In this document: positions 45,437-55,216 of the stretch, one piece after another
Numbering within the stretch: the first letter of the stretch is position 1
Layout: every line of letters starts with the position of its first letter
Translations under genes and position numbers: made by a program
Origin: an uncultured bacterium
GTDB taxonomy: Bacteria > Cloacimonadota > Cloacimonadia > Cloacimonadales > Cloacimonadaceae
Assembly: GCA_938009275.1 (NCBI GenBank)
Contig: CALLHY010000057.1
Location: forward strand, 85,847 to 149,846
DNA length: 64,000 nt
Reading direction: 5' to 3'
The notes under the pieces: generated by a model
What the model was told of the DNA's origin: nothing
The model's input: only the letters and a program-made list of their open reading frames with translations
Database searches by the model: none

Positions 45437-46541
45437 ATCTAACATACTATCTCCGCTAAAGCTTTCCCTCATCCGCCAGGTGATGGAACATGCTCCTGCC
45501 AATGCCATCAACATGGCTTTGGGTGAACTGGGCTATCCCATGCCCCAATCACTAAAAGAACAAGCCTCGCAACTTATCATAAACGGTAATCCCGCATACA
45601 CGCCCAACGCCGGGCTTACCGACGCGCGCCAGGCTGTGGCTGAGCATTACAATGTGAATTACAGCAATGTTTGCCTGTGCAACGGAGCAGAAGAAGCCAT
45701 ATACATTAGCTTGATGGCATGCGTTAACCCCAATGACACTATTGCCATTCCCGATCCGGATTACACTGCCTATCCTACTTTAGCGGGGATGTTTGGTACA
45801 AATGTGCTGCGTTTACCCTTTGGCGATAACTTTAAGGCTATCGACTGGGATAGGTGGACTGAGATTCTCAGCAGTGGTGTAAAGCTATTGCTGCTAAGCT
45901 CCCCCTCCAATCCCACGGGTTTTTACTTTAACGATGCTGATGCTGCCCGCCTTGCCACGCTCTGCCACTGCTATGGCATAATGCTAATAATAGACGAGAT
46001 ATACGCAAATCTCTATTTTAAGCAAGCTCCAATAGCTTTGCAGGGTTTCACAGAACAGCTTATCCGTATCGGCGGACTTTCAAAATCTCACTGTTTAAGC
46101 GGCTGGCGAATAGGCTGGATAGTAGCACCCGACATCATAATAAACTCCATGACCAAAGCCAAGCAATATATATCCACCTGTAGCCACTGGCTGTCTCAAA
46201 TGCTGTTGCCCCATGCCTTATCCCCTGCGGGAATGCAGGAGGCAGAAGCCATCCGGCTAAGGCTGCAAGATTGCCAACTGCGCTTCAGCTCTGCTTTTGC
46301 CAAGCAATTGCCCCAAGGAATATGTGCAATGCACATACCCGATGCCACACCCTACATTATGCTAAAGCTAAGCGATGGGGAAGACCTGGCTTTTGCCGCC
46401 ATGCTTGCCCAAAAGGGGATTATAGCCGTTCCCGGCAGAGCTTTCGGCAGCACTTCAAAGGGCTGGATAAGGCTAAACATTGGCATTGAAGAAGAGCAGC
46501 TAAGCCGCGCCATCCAAATCTTAACATCACTACAAGGCTAA
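45405..46541 (+). CDS. Class I/II aminotransferase
   Basis: A 378-residue aminotransferase: GNPAYTPNAGLTDARQAV, SPSNPTGFYF, IIDEIYANLYF, PLP Lys in GGLSKSHCLSGWRIGW and the C-terminal Arg in GWIRLNIG. Next to dapD it could act as N-succinyl-DAP aminotransferase, but it could also be a general aspartate-type enzyme. The start is uncertain. A TTG at 45405, with GAGG about ten bases upstream, overlaps dapD by 32 bases; no ATG lies before the conserved N-terminus except 45483, which would cut it. The chosen start is low confidence. Confidence 0.75.
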   Translation: MNKTCAAYWTESNILSPLKLSLIRQVMEHAPANAINMALGELGYPMPQSLKEQASQLIINGNPAYTPNAGLTDARQAVAEHYNVNYSNVCLCNGAEEAIYISLMACVNPNDTIAIPDPDYTAYPTLAGMFGTNVLRLPFGDNFKAIDWDRWTEILSSGVKLLLLSSPSNPTGFYFNDADAARLATLCHCYGIMLIIDEIYANLYFKQAPIALQGFTEQLIRIGGLSKSHCLSGWRIGWIVAPDIIINSMTKAKQYISTCSHWLSQMLLPHALSPAGMQEAEAIRLRLQDCQLRFSSAFAKQLPQGICAMHIPDATPYIMLKLSDGEDLAFAAMLAQKGIIAVPGRAFGSTSKGWIRLNIGIEEEQLSRAIQILTSLQG

Positions 46542-46543
46542 TT

Positions 46544-48121
46544 ATGAACTACATATTTACCAATGGCTTATATCTAAACTCCCACAGCAAAAGCTATGAA
46601 CATGGCTCCATCCTTTGCGCGGATGGCATCATTAGCCACATCGGCGATGAACAAAGCTGCAAAGCCGCATCCAGCACTACCGCAGAGGTGATAGACCTGA
46701 AAGGTAAGCTGCTCCTGCCGGCATTTGTGGACTCTCACACGCATTTTGTAGAGCTTTCCAAAGCCAAAGTGCTGGTTAATCTTAGCCACTGCGACTCCTT
46801 GGAACAGATTCACAGCTATCTTTGCGCCTATAGAGACCAGCCCCCGGTAAGCTCAGACTGGATATTAGGCGGCGGATGGGATCGCAATCGCCTATCCAAC
46901 CCACATCAGCTAAACCGCACTTTCTTAGATGCCATATTTCCCCACAAACCTGTTGCCCTGATTAGTAAAGACTATCACAGCAAACTCTGCAACAGCATGG
47001 CATTAAAGCTTGCCGGCATTAGTGCCGCCAGTAGTGATCCTTATGGCGGTAAGATTGAGCGCGATGCAAGGGGCGAACCCACAGGCGTGCTATATGAAAC
47101 CGCAGGCGAGATGATGGACAGCTTTATAGTTCCCATCTCCGACAGCCAGATAGTAAGCGCGATAAAGACCACTGTGCAAGAGATATGGCAATATGGTATG
47201 TCCGGCTTTCACAGCATGGAAGGCAAACACAGCCGCGACCTGCTGCTAAGGGCAAACATGGACACCATCTTCCGTTTCTGTTGGCATTTCCAGGCGCATG
47301 AACTAAATGTTGCATATATCGAAGGCATTGGCTCTTACATGGGCGAAGGCAACTACCAGATTGGCGGCCTTAAGATATTTGGAGATGGTAGCTTAGGCTC
47401 ACAAACCGCCGCCATGTTTTCTTCTTACTCCGGCTCAAACGCCAATAGCGGCATTTTGCGTTATACAAACGAAGAACTGTATTCCCTTATGTATGAAGCT
47501 GCACAAAAAGGCTTTAGCTCCACCATTCACGCCATTGGCAACCGCTGTGTGCATCAGGTGATAGAAACGGTTATAAAGCTAAACAAAGCTATGCCTAATG
47601 CCAATCTCATGCATCGCATCGAGCATGTTCAGTCCATTCGCAATATAGATATTCCCCTGCTAAAGCAAAGCGGCATGTTTGCCTCTGTTCAGCCCCTGCA
47701 TCTGGCAAATGACGTTCCCATGATTCAGACGTATTGGCAAGACATTCAGAATCAGGTGTATTCCTTTGGCAGCATGCTGAAGGCAGGCATCCCCCTTGGT
47801 TTTGGCTCAGATGCCCCCATCGAGAGCATCAATCCATTTTTGGGTATTTACAGCGCGGTTGAGCGCAGACCGGCATTAAATGCTGCTCTTAGCCCCTTTC
47901 GTCCTGATGAGTCCATTGCCCCTATAGACGCTATTCTGGCATACACACTGGGTGCAGCCAGGTCATCACGCATAGAGCATCAGCGTGGAAGCATTGAACC
48001 CGGCAAACAAGCCGACCTGATGGTGCTGGACGATTACCGCCATTTACCAAACGATTTCTGGCTAAATGCGTCAAGCAGATTAACCATGATTGCCGGTGAA
48101 CTTGTTCACAACAGCATATAG
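46544..48121 (+). CDS. YtcJ-type amidohydrolase (metal-dependent)
   Basis: A 525-residue amidohydrolase-3 family protein: DSHTHFVELS (two metal His), then WILGGGWDRN, GLKIFGDGSLGSQTAAMFS (metal-binding Asp region), a run with HAIGNRCVHQVI and HRIEHVQS, and GFGSDAPIESINPF with the last metal Asp. Such enzymes hydrolyse amides or N-acylated amino acids, but the substrate is not known. It starts two bases after the aminotransferase stop. A signal peptide is absent. Confidence 0.82.
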   Translation: MNYIFTNGLYLNSHSKSYEHGSILCADGIISHIGDEQSCKAASSTTAEVIDLKGKLLLPAFVDSHTHFVELSKAKVLVNLSHCDSLEQIHSYLCAYRDQPPVSSDWILGGGWDRNRLSNPHQLNRTFLDAIFPHKPVALISKDYHSKLCNSMALKLAGISAASSDPYGGKIERDARGEPTGVLYETAGEMMDSFIVPISDSQIVSAIKTTVQEIWQYGMSGFHSMEGKHSRDLLLRANMDTIFRFCWHFQAHELNVAYIEGIGSYMGEGNYQIGGLKIFGDGSLGSQTAAMFSSYSGSNANSGILRYTNEELYSLMYEAAQKGFSSTIHAIGNRCVHQVIETVIKLNKAMPNANLMHRIEHVQSIRNIDIPLLKQSGMFASVQPLHLANDVPMIQTYWQDIQNQVYSFGSMLKAGIPLGFGSDAPIESINPFLGIYSAVERRPALNAALSPFRPDESIAPIDAILAYTLGAARSSRIEHQRGSIEPGKQADLMVLDDYRHLPNDFWLNASSRLTMIAGELVHNSI

Positions 48122-48221
48122 GATAGCCCGCCATTCACATGGATTACATCAGATTATTCTTTACAAAAAGCAGTGAAACTCTTTCATTGCCCCATAATAA
48201 TAGTTTTTAAGGAGATGGATT

Positions 48222-49613
48222 ATGTCTAATCTTGGTTTTAAGTTTCCTGCAGAGCAGCGCAAGACCTTCATTTATGATTTGGAAGAGAACTGGTATCTCC
48301 CCCTCTTGGCAAAGCACAAAAATCTACCTATGCAAAGCGTTAAACGCAATAACTTCGGCGAATATGCCATGGCAGTGAACTACCTAACCTCAGTTTTGGA
48401 AGAGGCTGCCGCCATAAACAAGATTGCCATTTATAATATAGACCACATGGCACAGCTACGCTTTTGGGGAGCAGACGTTGTAGCATTGCTAAACCGCAGC
48501 TTAGGCGGAAACTTTAGCGACATGAAGATAGGTCAATGCAAATACACCTTATTGCTAAACGAAATGGGCGGTGTTCAGGACGACATGATTCTAATGCGGG
48601 TAGCAGACACCGAATTCATTTTGGTGATAAATGCCGGACACGACATTAGCGACACTGTTCAGCACGACGGAAAAAGCGAAGTCCTGATAGCCGACATAGA
48701 TAGAATAATGGCAAACAAAAAGGACAGCGAAGAGGTGTATGCCAAAGACATTTCCGATACCCTGGTAAAGATAGACATTCAAGGCCCGCTATCCTATAAA
48801 CTAATTAAGCAGATTTACGGCGAAGGCGTGCTGAAAAACCGCAATAATCCCGACAAGAACATGAACTACTTTAGCTTTAACGAATTTGAACGCAAAGGGC
48901 ATAAATACTTTATCAGCCGCACCGGATACACCAATCGCTGGGGATGGGAGCTATATATTCCAGTAGCCACAGCCATTGAAGACTGCAAAGAGATTATCTC
49001 TCTGGCATTGGATTTCGGCGGCTTGCTGGTGGGACTGGGCGGAAGAGACGAAAACCGCATCTCTGCCGGCACCTATGGCTTGCCTTTGATGGGTCAGGAA
49101 TATGATCCCAAGCACACTCCCGTAAATGCACCGCTCTTCGATGCCGCTGTGGACATGAACAAAGATTTCTTCATTGGCAAAGCAGCCTTAAGCTGTGATT
49201 TGGGCAATAAAGCCACAAAGAGAATGTATATCATTATCTCAGAAGGCATTGTAAGCCATCGCGGTGTTTACCTGGATGGCAAGCGAATCGGCAGCGTTAC
49301 CTCCAGCATCAATTCGCCCAATGTAAGCCATGAAATGCGGCTGGCAATAGGCTCCAAACGCAAGAACGTAAACGATGAGCATGGCACCGCCGCCATCGGA
49401 CTGGGCTGGTTCTATAGCCCCCTGTTCACTATGGATGCAGACGGCAAAGAAATTGGCGAAGCAGATGGCAAACCCATCCGCGTTGCCGTGGAATGCTATC
49501 GTGAAGATGCCGAAGGCAAACCCAGCGGAAGCCCCACAATTGGTTATGTAACTCTGGAAGGCATCAGCGTGGCAACCGCACCCAAACCCCTAAAAAACAT
49601 CGAAACCCTGTAA
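48222..49613 (+). CDS. GcvT-like folate-binding aminomethyltransferase homologue
   Basis: A 463-residue GcvT-fold protein with a weakly conserved N-terminus, IDIQGPLSYKLIKQI, a GYTNRWGWELYI motif and an OB-like C-terminal domain. It is about 100 residues longer than glycine-cleavage GcvT (about 365), and no GcvH, GcvP or LpdA gene is nearby. It may be a tetrahydrofolate-dependent demethylase or a divergent glycine cleavage T protein. AAGGAGATGG precedes the ATG. A stem-loop terminator follows. Role uncertain. Confidence 0.75.
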   Translation: MSNLGFKFPAEQRKTFIYDLEENWYLPLLAKHKNLPMQSVKRNNFGEYAMAVNYLTSVLEEAAAINKIAIYNIDHMAQLRFWGADVVALLNRSLGGNFSDMKIGQCKYTLLLNEMGGVQDDMILMRVADTEFILVINAGHDISDTVQHDGKSEVLIADIDRIMANKKDSEEVYAKDISDTLVKIDIQGPLSYKLIKQIYGEGVLKNRNNPDKNMNYFSFNEFERKGHKYFISRTGYTNRWGWELYIPVATAIEDCKEIISLALDFGGLLVGLGGRDENRISAGTYGLPLMGQEYDPKHTPVNAPLFDAAVDMNKDFFIGKAALSCDLGNKATKRMYIIISEGIVSHRGVYLDGKRIGSVTSSINSPNVSHEMRLAIGSKRKNVNDEHGTAAIGLGWFYSPLFTMDADGKEIGEADGKPIRVAVECYREDAEGKPSGSPTIGYVTLEGISVATAPKPLKNIETL

Positions 49614-49632
49614 ACTAACTAAACTGCAATAT

Positions 49633-49671
49633 TCAATCGTAGCATGGTGAATAACCCGCCATGCTACGATT
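49633..49671. terminator. Bidirectional terminator between convergent genes
   Basis: A perfect 14-bp stem: CAATCGTAGCATGG (49633-49646) pairs with CCATGCTACGATTG (49658-49671) over an 11-base loop. It separates the GcvT-like gene (+) from the peroxiredoxin (-). No long T run follows, so efficiency is uncertain. Confidence 0.7.
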
Positions 49672-49755
49672 GTATTTATATGGTTGTTGTTATAGTATGT
49701 AGGCAACGGGATTTTGACCAACAGGTAATAAACTCGCTTGTATCTCTCTGATTTC

Positions 49756-50424
49756 TTATGCTTTGCGGTGTGCAAACCACCAGTCATAACCTTCCATTTC
49801 GCCGCTCTTGATCTTGGTTTTGCGTTCATTTGCGGTTTTTACGTCCTTGGCGGGCGGAATAATTATTCTATCGCCGATCAGCTCGTTATTCGGCCAGTTT
49901 GCAGGCATTGCACAAGCATTCTTGTCGCTGAATTGCATGCCTTCTACAGCCCGAAGTATTTCTTGCATATTACGGCCAAGCTCTTGAGGATAGTAGAATA
50001 TAATGCGGATAATGCCTTTGTCGTCCACTATGAAAACCGCACGCACTGTGTTTGTGCCTTTTCCCGGATGAACCAATCCCATACGGTCAGCAACTGCGCC
50101 TGTATCTGCGATGATAGGGAATTCTATCTCTACGCCGATGTTATCCTTTATCCATTCTTCCCATTTGATGTGGGCAAATACCTGATCCACACTAAGCCCA
50201 ATAAGCTCGGTGTTCAGTGCACGGAATTTTGGGTACAGATTTTGGAAAGCGACAAATTCTGTGGTACAAACCGGGGTGAAATCGGCGGGATGGCTGAATA
50301 GGACAAACCATTTGCCGGCCATAGCATCCGGTAAGACCATTTCTCCGCGGGTGGTTACTACCTTCATTTCGGGAAAGCGATCGCCTAATAGGGGCATTGA
50401 GGGTTTTTCGGTGATGTTGTTCAT
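49756..50424 (-). CDS. Peroxiredoxin (Prx6/archaeal-type)
   Basis: A 222-residue thiol peroxidase that reduces H2O2 and alkyl peroxides. HPADFTPVCTTEF holds peroxidatic Cys53; a further Cys lies in NACAMPANWP near residue 170, and the C-terminus ends YDWWFAHRKA. Size and order resemble the long Prx6/AhpC-like archaeal type in which this region takes part in cycling. AAGGAGATAAA precedes the ATG. It diverges from the DUF2877 gene. It gives oxygen defence for an anaerobe. Confidence 0.9.
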   Translation of the reverse strand: MNNITEKPSMPLLGDRFPEMKVVTTRGEMVLPDAMAGKWFVLFSHPADFTPVCTTEFVAFQNLYPKFRALNTELIGLSVDQVFAHIKWEEWIKDNIGVEIEFPIIADTGAVADRMGLVHPGKGTNTVRAVFIVDDKGIIRIIFYYPQELGRNMQEILRAVEGMQFSDKNACAMPANWPNNELIGDRIIIPPAKDVKTANERKTKIKSGEMEGYDWWFAHRKA

Positions 50425-50528
50425 CTTTTATCTCCTTATTTTTATTTTCTATCACAGATAGTATAGTCAGAAAGTGGAATAATACAAAAGCAGTTTGTAG
50501 GCGCTGGATTATCGGATATCTTTTGGGT

Positions 50529-51380
50529 ATGAATAGAAACAGCGAAGTATCTCTAAAAAGCATTGGCTACAAGGTGAAGAATGACATATACACACAGCAC
50601 TATTCTCGTCACGATAGAGTGCTAAACTTCTGCGCTGATAACTTGGTGATTTCAGTATGTGCAACTGGCATATGCTCGGGCCCGTACAGGATTGTTCTGG
50701 AATGTGATAAGCTTAGCCATATAGAGAGTATTGCAATTGATAAGGGCACTCTTATAATTAATGGACAGCAGCGGATTTACTACCCCAAGGATAAGACTTA
50801 TAGACATGCTTACTCTGGGGCAATTGCGGCAGGTGACGAGCATTGGGAAAGGCTTGTTCAGAGCTTTGCGCACTTTGTTAAACATGCTCACCCCAATAGC
50901 ATAATTGCCTTGATAAATAGTGAAAGCGGTGAGGGAAGCTTCGATTTTGCGCTTAAGACCAGCTTTTCAGAGGGGATGAGGCACCTACGCCAGGGAAACT
51001 ATACTGAGGCTGTAAGATGCTTTCGGCATAGGGGAATGGGGCTAAGCCCAGCAGGAGATGATTTTCTGATTGGATTTGTGCTCGCTACGAAGTGGCTGGA
51101 GCTTGTTCGAAAAAAAGAGTTGTCAAAAATAACGGAGATTATTATTCATGAATCTGAAGTGAATAATGCTTTGATTCGCACTTTTATGTGCCAGGCAGCA
51201 GAGCTGGATTTAGACGCAGATTGGGCTGAGTGGCTGGAAGCTTTGGCAAATGTCGATGTGCCGTTGTTGCCCTCACTGGAAGCTTTAATGAAGCACGGCG
51301 CAAGCTCGGGAGCCGATAAATTGAGCGGATTCTTTGCAGCTTGTGAGGTGATTGGCAACCTCAAAGCGATACGAATATGA
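50529..51380 (+). CDS. DUF2877 protein (YlbF/AllH-like, carbamoyltransferase accessory)
   Basis: A 283-residue protein of the DUF2877 family, matching E. coli YlbF (AllH) and YahE. The GRAY-like motif GMGLSPAGDDFLIGFVLA near residue 175 is the best conserved part. In E. coli AllF, AllG and AllH together carry oxamate carbamoyltransferase activity. It is the first gene of a long operon and is followed at 22 bases by fdrA. The start at ATG 50529 is chosen over TTG 50523; neither has a strong Shine-Dalgarno sequence. Confidence 0.83.
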   Translation: MNRNSEVSLKSIGYKVKNDIYTQHYSRHDRVLNFCADNLVISVCATGICSGPYRIVLECDKLSHIESIAIDKGTLIINGQQRIYYPKDKTYRHAYSGAIAAGDEHWERLVQSFAHFVKHAHPNSIIALINSESGEGSFDFALKTSFSEGMRHLRQGNYTEAVRCFRHRGMGLSPAGDDFLIGFVLATKWLELVRKKELSKITEIIIHESEVNNALIRTFMCQAAELDLDADWAEWLEALANVDVPLLPSLEALMKHGASSGADKLSGFFAACEVIGNLKAIRI

Positions 51381-51401
51381 ACAGGTAAGAAAGGAATAGA
51401 G

Positions 51402-52916
51402 ATGATTACAAAAGCAATAACTATAAATGGCTTGTATCTGGACTCCGTTAAAATGATGCTAATCTCCAAAGAGTTGCGACAGGCAAAGGGTGTTATTGAC
51501 GCCGTGGCGATTATGGCTACAAAAGAAAACAAGGAGATATTGGCTGCTTCTGGTATGCTGGTGAGCGACATTACAGATGCCAAAGAAAGCGAAATTGTAG
51601 TGGTGGTGAAGGCCATAGACAATGAACACGCGGATTTGGCAATAGGCATAGCCAACGAACTTCTACGCGCTCCATCAAATAAAGACAATAGCTCAGAAAA
51701 GCTACCCCAAAGCATAGATGAAGCTGTCATAACGATGAAAGGTGCTAATCTATGCCTTATCTCTGTGGCTGGTAAGTATGCCTCGGCAGAGGCGGACAAG
51801 GCACTGGACGCTGGGCTTCACGTTATGCTGTTTTCGGATAATGTAAGCATCGAGGAAGAGCTTAGGTTAAAGCGCAAAGCACTTGAAAAGGGTTTGCTGA
51901 TGATGGGGCCGGATTGTGGAACAGCCGTTATAAATGGAGTTCCGCTTGCTTTTTCTAATGAGATAAGCAAGGGAGATATTGGTATTGTGTCAGCTTCTGG
52001 AACCGGATTGCAAGAGGTTATAGCAGGCTTGGCGCATCGTGGGAGAGGAGTATCCCAAGCTTTTGGCACCGGAGGCAGAGACGGCAAGAAAGAGATTGGC
52101 GGACTAATGCTTTGCGCCTGCATGAAGTATTTGATGGATGATCCCAATACCAAAGTTATAGTGCTGATAGCTAAAACACCCGATAAAGAGGTGCAAGACA
52201 AGCTTGTAGAACTGATAAAGCAAACGTCAAAATGGGTGGTGGTGAACTTCTTGAAAGACATATCCCTTCCTGATGTTAAGAACCTACGCTATTGTACCTC
52301 TCTGGATGAAACTGCTCAGGTGGCTTGTGAACTGCTTGGTGATGGTAAGCAGGTGGAAGCAAAGATGTTATGTTCCGAAAGTTATCTCATTGAGCCAGTT
52401 AATGAAAGAAGGTATATCCGTGGCTTGTATAGCGGAGGTACTCTGTGCTATGAGGCTTTACAGGCATATTCCCGTAAGTTTGGTAGGTATCCTATCAGCA
52501 ATATCGCTTCGGAAGCAGAATACAAAATGCGGGATGTTTGGCACAGTGAAGGGGATTGCTTTATAGATATGGGTGCCGATGATTTCACAGTTGGCAGACC
52601 GCATCCTATGATAGACTATAGCTTGCGCTTAAAGAAGATAGCCGATGAAGGTGCGGATAATGAGGTGGCGGTTATTATGCTTGATGTAGTGCTTGGTTAT
52701 GGTGCTCATCCCGATCCTGCGAGTGAATTGGTGTCGGTAATTAGTAGCTTACCCAAAGAGTTAGCAGTAGTATGCCACGTTTTGGGCACAGAGGATGATC
52801 CGCAAAATATGGCAGAGCAGGTAAGCAAACTAACAGCCGCTGGAGTAAGAGTCTTTACATCACATATAAAAGCGATTGACCATGCTTTGTCCATCGTGGA
52901 AGCGGGGAGGAAATAA
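51402..52916 (+). CDS. fdrA: FdrA family protein (AllF-type carbamoyltransferase subunit)
   Basis: A 504-residue protein of the FdrA family, which has the acyl-CoA synthetase (succinyl-CoA synthetase-like) fold. Seen here are MGPDCGTAVINGVPLAFSN, SASGTGLQEVIAGLAHRG and GTGGRDG. In E. coli FdrA (AllF) works with AllG and AllH to transfer the carbamoyl group of oxalurate to phosphate, giving carbamoyl phosphate and oxamate; the assignment here is by homology and neighbourhood, and the substrate may differ. One base separates it from the DUF1116 gene. Confidence 0.87.
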   Translation: MITKAITINGLYLDSVKMMLISKELRQAKGVIDAVAIMATKENKEILAASGMLVSDITDAKESEIVVVVKAIDNEHADLAIGIANELLRAPSNKDNSSEKLPQSIDEAVITMKGANLCLISVAGKYASAEADKALDAGLHVMLFSDNVSIEEELRLKRKALEKGLLMMGPDCGTAVINGVPLAFSNEISKGDIGIVSASGTGLQEVIAGLAHRGRGVSQAFGTGGRDGKKEIGGLMLCACMKYLMDDPNTKVIVLIAKTPDKEVQDKLVELIKQTSKWVVVNFLKDISLPDVKNLRYCTSLDETAQVACELLGDGKQVEAKMLCSESYLIEPVNERRYIRGLYSGGTLCYEALQAYSRKFGRYPISNIASEAEYKMRDVWHSEGDCFIDMGADDFTVGRPHPMIDYSLRLKKIADEGADNEVAVIMLDVVLGYGAHPDPASELVSVISSLPKELAVVCHVLGTEDDPQNMAEQVSKLTAAGVRVFTSHIKAIDHALSIVEAGRK

Positions 52917-52917
52917 G

Positions 52918-54330
52918 ATGGCAATGTTAGATTTGAACTCCGAATCATTGAAGGTGATTAATGTAGGTTTGGAAGCCTTTGCATCCGACCTGGCCTCCAA
53001 AGACAGAACTGTAGTAAACGTGGATTGGAGACCACCACTGGATGTGAACCCTCTGGCTGTGAGTAAGATATCACATGCCTATGAAGCTGTAATTGCCAAA
53101 GCAAATGCCGAAGCACTAAAGATAATAAACCAGGGGAAGCCAGTGTTGATTGGTATGGGTATTGCCTTGCAAACTATACCCGGAATGCATGAAGACCTTA
53201 TTTTGCATGCTGGGCCGCCAGTTACCTGGGACATGATGTGTGGCCCAATGCGGGGAGCAGTTATTGGCGCGCTGATGTATGAGAACCGGGCAGAAACACC
53301 GGAAGAAGCTGAGAAATTGGCTGCCTCGGGCACTATAAAATACCAGCCATGTCACGAGCTTAGGGCGGTAGGTCCAATGGCAGGAATAATAAGTGCTTCG
53401 ATGCCCGTATTTATAATAAAGAATGATACTTATGGCAATCTATCTTATGCTACACAGAATGAAGGATTAGGTAAGGTACTGCGATATGGTGCATATAGCC
53501 CGGAAGTGTTGGAACGCTTAAGATGGATGGACAGGGTTCTGTATCCCGTGTTAAACCGTGCAATAAAGCATCTGGGGCAGATAGATTTACAGAGCTTGAT
53601 TGCCCAGGCATTACACATGGGTGATGAAGTGCATAATCGTAACCGGGCTGGCACGTCGCTTCTAATCAGGCAGCTCGCTCCGGCTTTGCTAAAGACTATG
53701 GAGAACATTGAAGATACCACTGCGGTGTTAGATTTCATAAATGGTAATGATCACTTCTTCTTAAATCTCTCTATGCCAGCATGTAAGTGTGTGCTGGATG
53801 CAGCACGAGATATTCCCAATAGCAGCATTGCCGTGGTGATGGCGCGTAATGGAACTGAGTTTGGCATTCAGCTTAGTGGAACAGGTAAAAAGTGGTTCAC
53901 TGGTGCTGCCTTGGTACCCGATGCTTTGTATTTTCCTGGATACAGCAAAGATGATGCGAATCCGGATATCGGCGATAGTGCGATAACTGAAACCGGTGGA
54001 TTGGGCGGTTTTGCTATTGCTGCTGCACCGGCAATTGTGCAGTTTGTTGGCGGGAATGCTGCTGATGCGTTATCTTATACAAGGTCGATGTATAGTATTT
54101 GCTTTGGTGAAAGCCAAAAGTATCAGATTCCAGCTTTAGACTTTAGAGGCACTCCCCTTGGGATAGACGTGGTTAAGGTGATAAAAAACAATCTGGTTCC
54201 GATAATCGACACCGGCGTTGCACACAAGAACCCGGGCGTCGGACAAGTGGGAGCCGGAGTGGTTAAAGCACCGTCTGAGCCTTTTGTAAAAGCCTTTGAG
54301 GCGTTGGCAGATATGCTTCAAAGTGATTGA
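52918..54330 (+). CDS. DUF1116 protein (YlbE/AllG-like)
   Basis: A 470-residue member of the DUF1116 family, matching YlbE (AllG) and YahG. Recognisable segments are VVNVDWRPPLDVNP near the N-terminus, GPPVTWDMMCGPMRGAVIGA, and TGAALVPDALYFPGYSKDDANPDIGDSAITETGG (here shortened in quotation by position, about 340-373). It is a partner subunit of the carbamoyltransferase. ATG 52918 with GGGGAGG upstream is chosen over 52876. Confidence 0.85.
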   Translation: MAMLDLNSESLKVINVGLEAFASDLASKDRTVVNVDWRPPLDVNPLAVSKISHAYEAVIAKANAEALKIINQGKPVLIGMGIALQTIPGMHEDLILHAGPPVTWDMMCGPMRGAVIGALMYENRAETPEEAEKLAASGTIKYQPCHELRAVGPMAGIISASMPVFIIKNDTYGNLSYATQNEGLGKVLRYGAYSPEVLERLRWMDRVLYPVLNRAIKHLGQIDLQSLIAQALHMGDEVHNRNRAGTSLLIRQLAPALLKTMENIEDTTAVLDFINGNDHFFLNLSMPACKCVLDAARDIPNSSIAVVMARNGTEFGIQLSGTGKKWFTGAALVPDALYFPGYSKDDANPDIGDSAITETGGLGGFAIAAAPAIVQFVGGNAADALSYTRSMYSICFGESQKYQIPALDFRGTPLGIDVVKVIKNNLVPIIDTGVAHKNPGVGQVGAGVVKAPSEPFVKAFEALADMLQSD

Positions 54331-54373
54331 GAATAACCAAAAAAAAAGAGTAAACGAGATAAAGGAGTCCATA

Positions 54374-55186
54374 ATGGATAACAACAGCTTTTTCAGCTTT
54401 ATGCAAAACCTAAAGATGTATGATTTAACGCAACGTCTAAGCATTCATACTCCACCCTGGCCCAGCTATATGCCCCTGGGGATTCAGTATTTTAAACGCA
54501 TAGCCGGTGCTCATATGGGACAAGGCGCAAATGGCCAGATTATCACTACCAGTAACCACGTTGGCACACATATAGATGGTGAGATTCATTTTCATGCCAG
54601 CGGACGCACCATTGGTGATGTTCCCATGCATGAATGGGTTGGCCCCGGTGTGGTTGTAGATATCTCCGATAGCGTGGGTGATTATGACCTATATAGCCCC
54701 GAGCTGCTAATGAGCAAGGCTGAAATAAATAAGGGTGATATCCTAATAATCAACACCGGATATCATAAGTATGCCTGGGATCAGCCCGGCAGCGATGAGC
54801 TTCGCTACTTCGTAAAGCATCCGGGTCCTGACCCCAGCTTTCACAAATGGGCACTTGAGATGGAGATAAAGTGGATTGGGGTTGATTGCGGCTCTGCGGA
54901 TCATCCCATGAACACTATTATTAGAAACTGGCATCCCAAGGACTTTATAAAAGCCGAAGCTAAACTGAAAGAGAAGTATGGCAAAGCATGGGATGAGATG
55001 TATCCTCCCGATGATTATTACCAGGTGATGCACCTTAAGCTATTCCCCAAAAAGCTGGTACATGCAGAAAACTTGGGCGGAGAAATTGACCAACTCTCAA
55101 ATAAAAGAGCTTGGATAGGCTTGTTCCCATTAAGAGGCATCGAGCTTGAATCATCTATGTGCAGGATTATAGCCTTTGAACCATAA
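54374..55186 (+). CDS. Cyclase-family metal-dependent hydrolase (PF04199)
   Basis: A 270-residue protein with the metal-binding HVGTHIDGEIHF (His62, His66, Asp68, His72) and downstream VDCGSADHPMN. The family includes kynurenine formamidase and isatin hydrolase, which open N-acyl or cyclic amide bonds, so ring opening of an N-heterocycle is inferred here. Start at 54374 with AAAGGAG directly upstream. It lies 43 bases after DUF1116 and 30 bases before the FAD subunit of a molybdenum hydroxylase. Confidence 0.83.
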   Translation: MDNNSFFSFMQNLKMYDLTQRLSIHTPPWPSYMPLGIQYFKRIAGAHMGQGANGQIITTSNHVGTHIDGEIHFHASGRTIGDVPMHEWVGPGVVVDISDSVGDYDLYSPELLMSKAEINKGDILIINTGYHKYAWDQPGSDELRYFVKHPGPDPSFHKWALEMEIKWIGVDCGSADHPMNTIIRNWHPKDFIKAEAKLKEKYGKAWDEMYPPDDYYQVMHLKLFPKKLVHAENLGGEIDQLSNKRAWIGLFPLRGIELESSMCRIIAFEP

Positions 55187-55216
55187 TATACAATAACGCA
55201 CCCTGGAGGTGGAAAC

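Noticed and set aside
49738..50301. 187-codon plus-strand frame opposite the peroxiredoxin
   Set aside because: It is antisense to a clearly conserved gene and has no start signal or family pattern.
51146..51799. 217-codon minus-strand frame opposite DUF2877 and fdrA
   Set aside because: Low-complexity Ser/Ala/Ile composition and antisense to two conserved genes.
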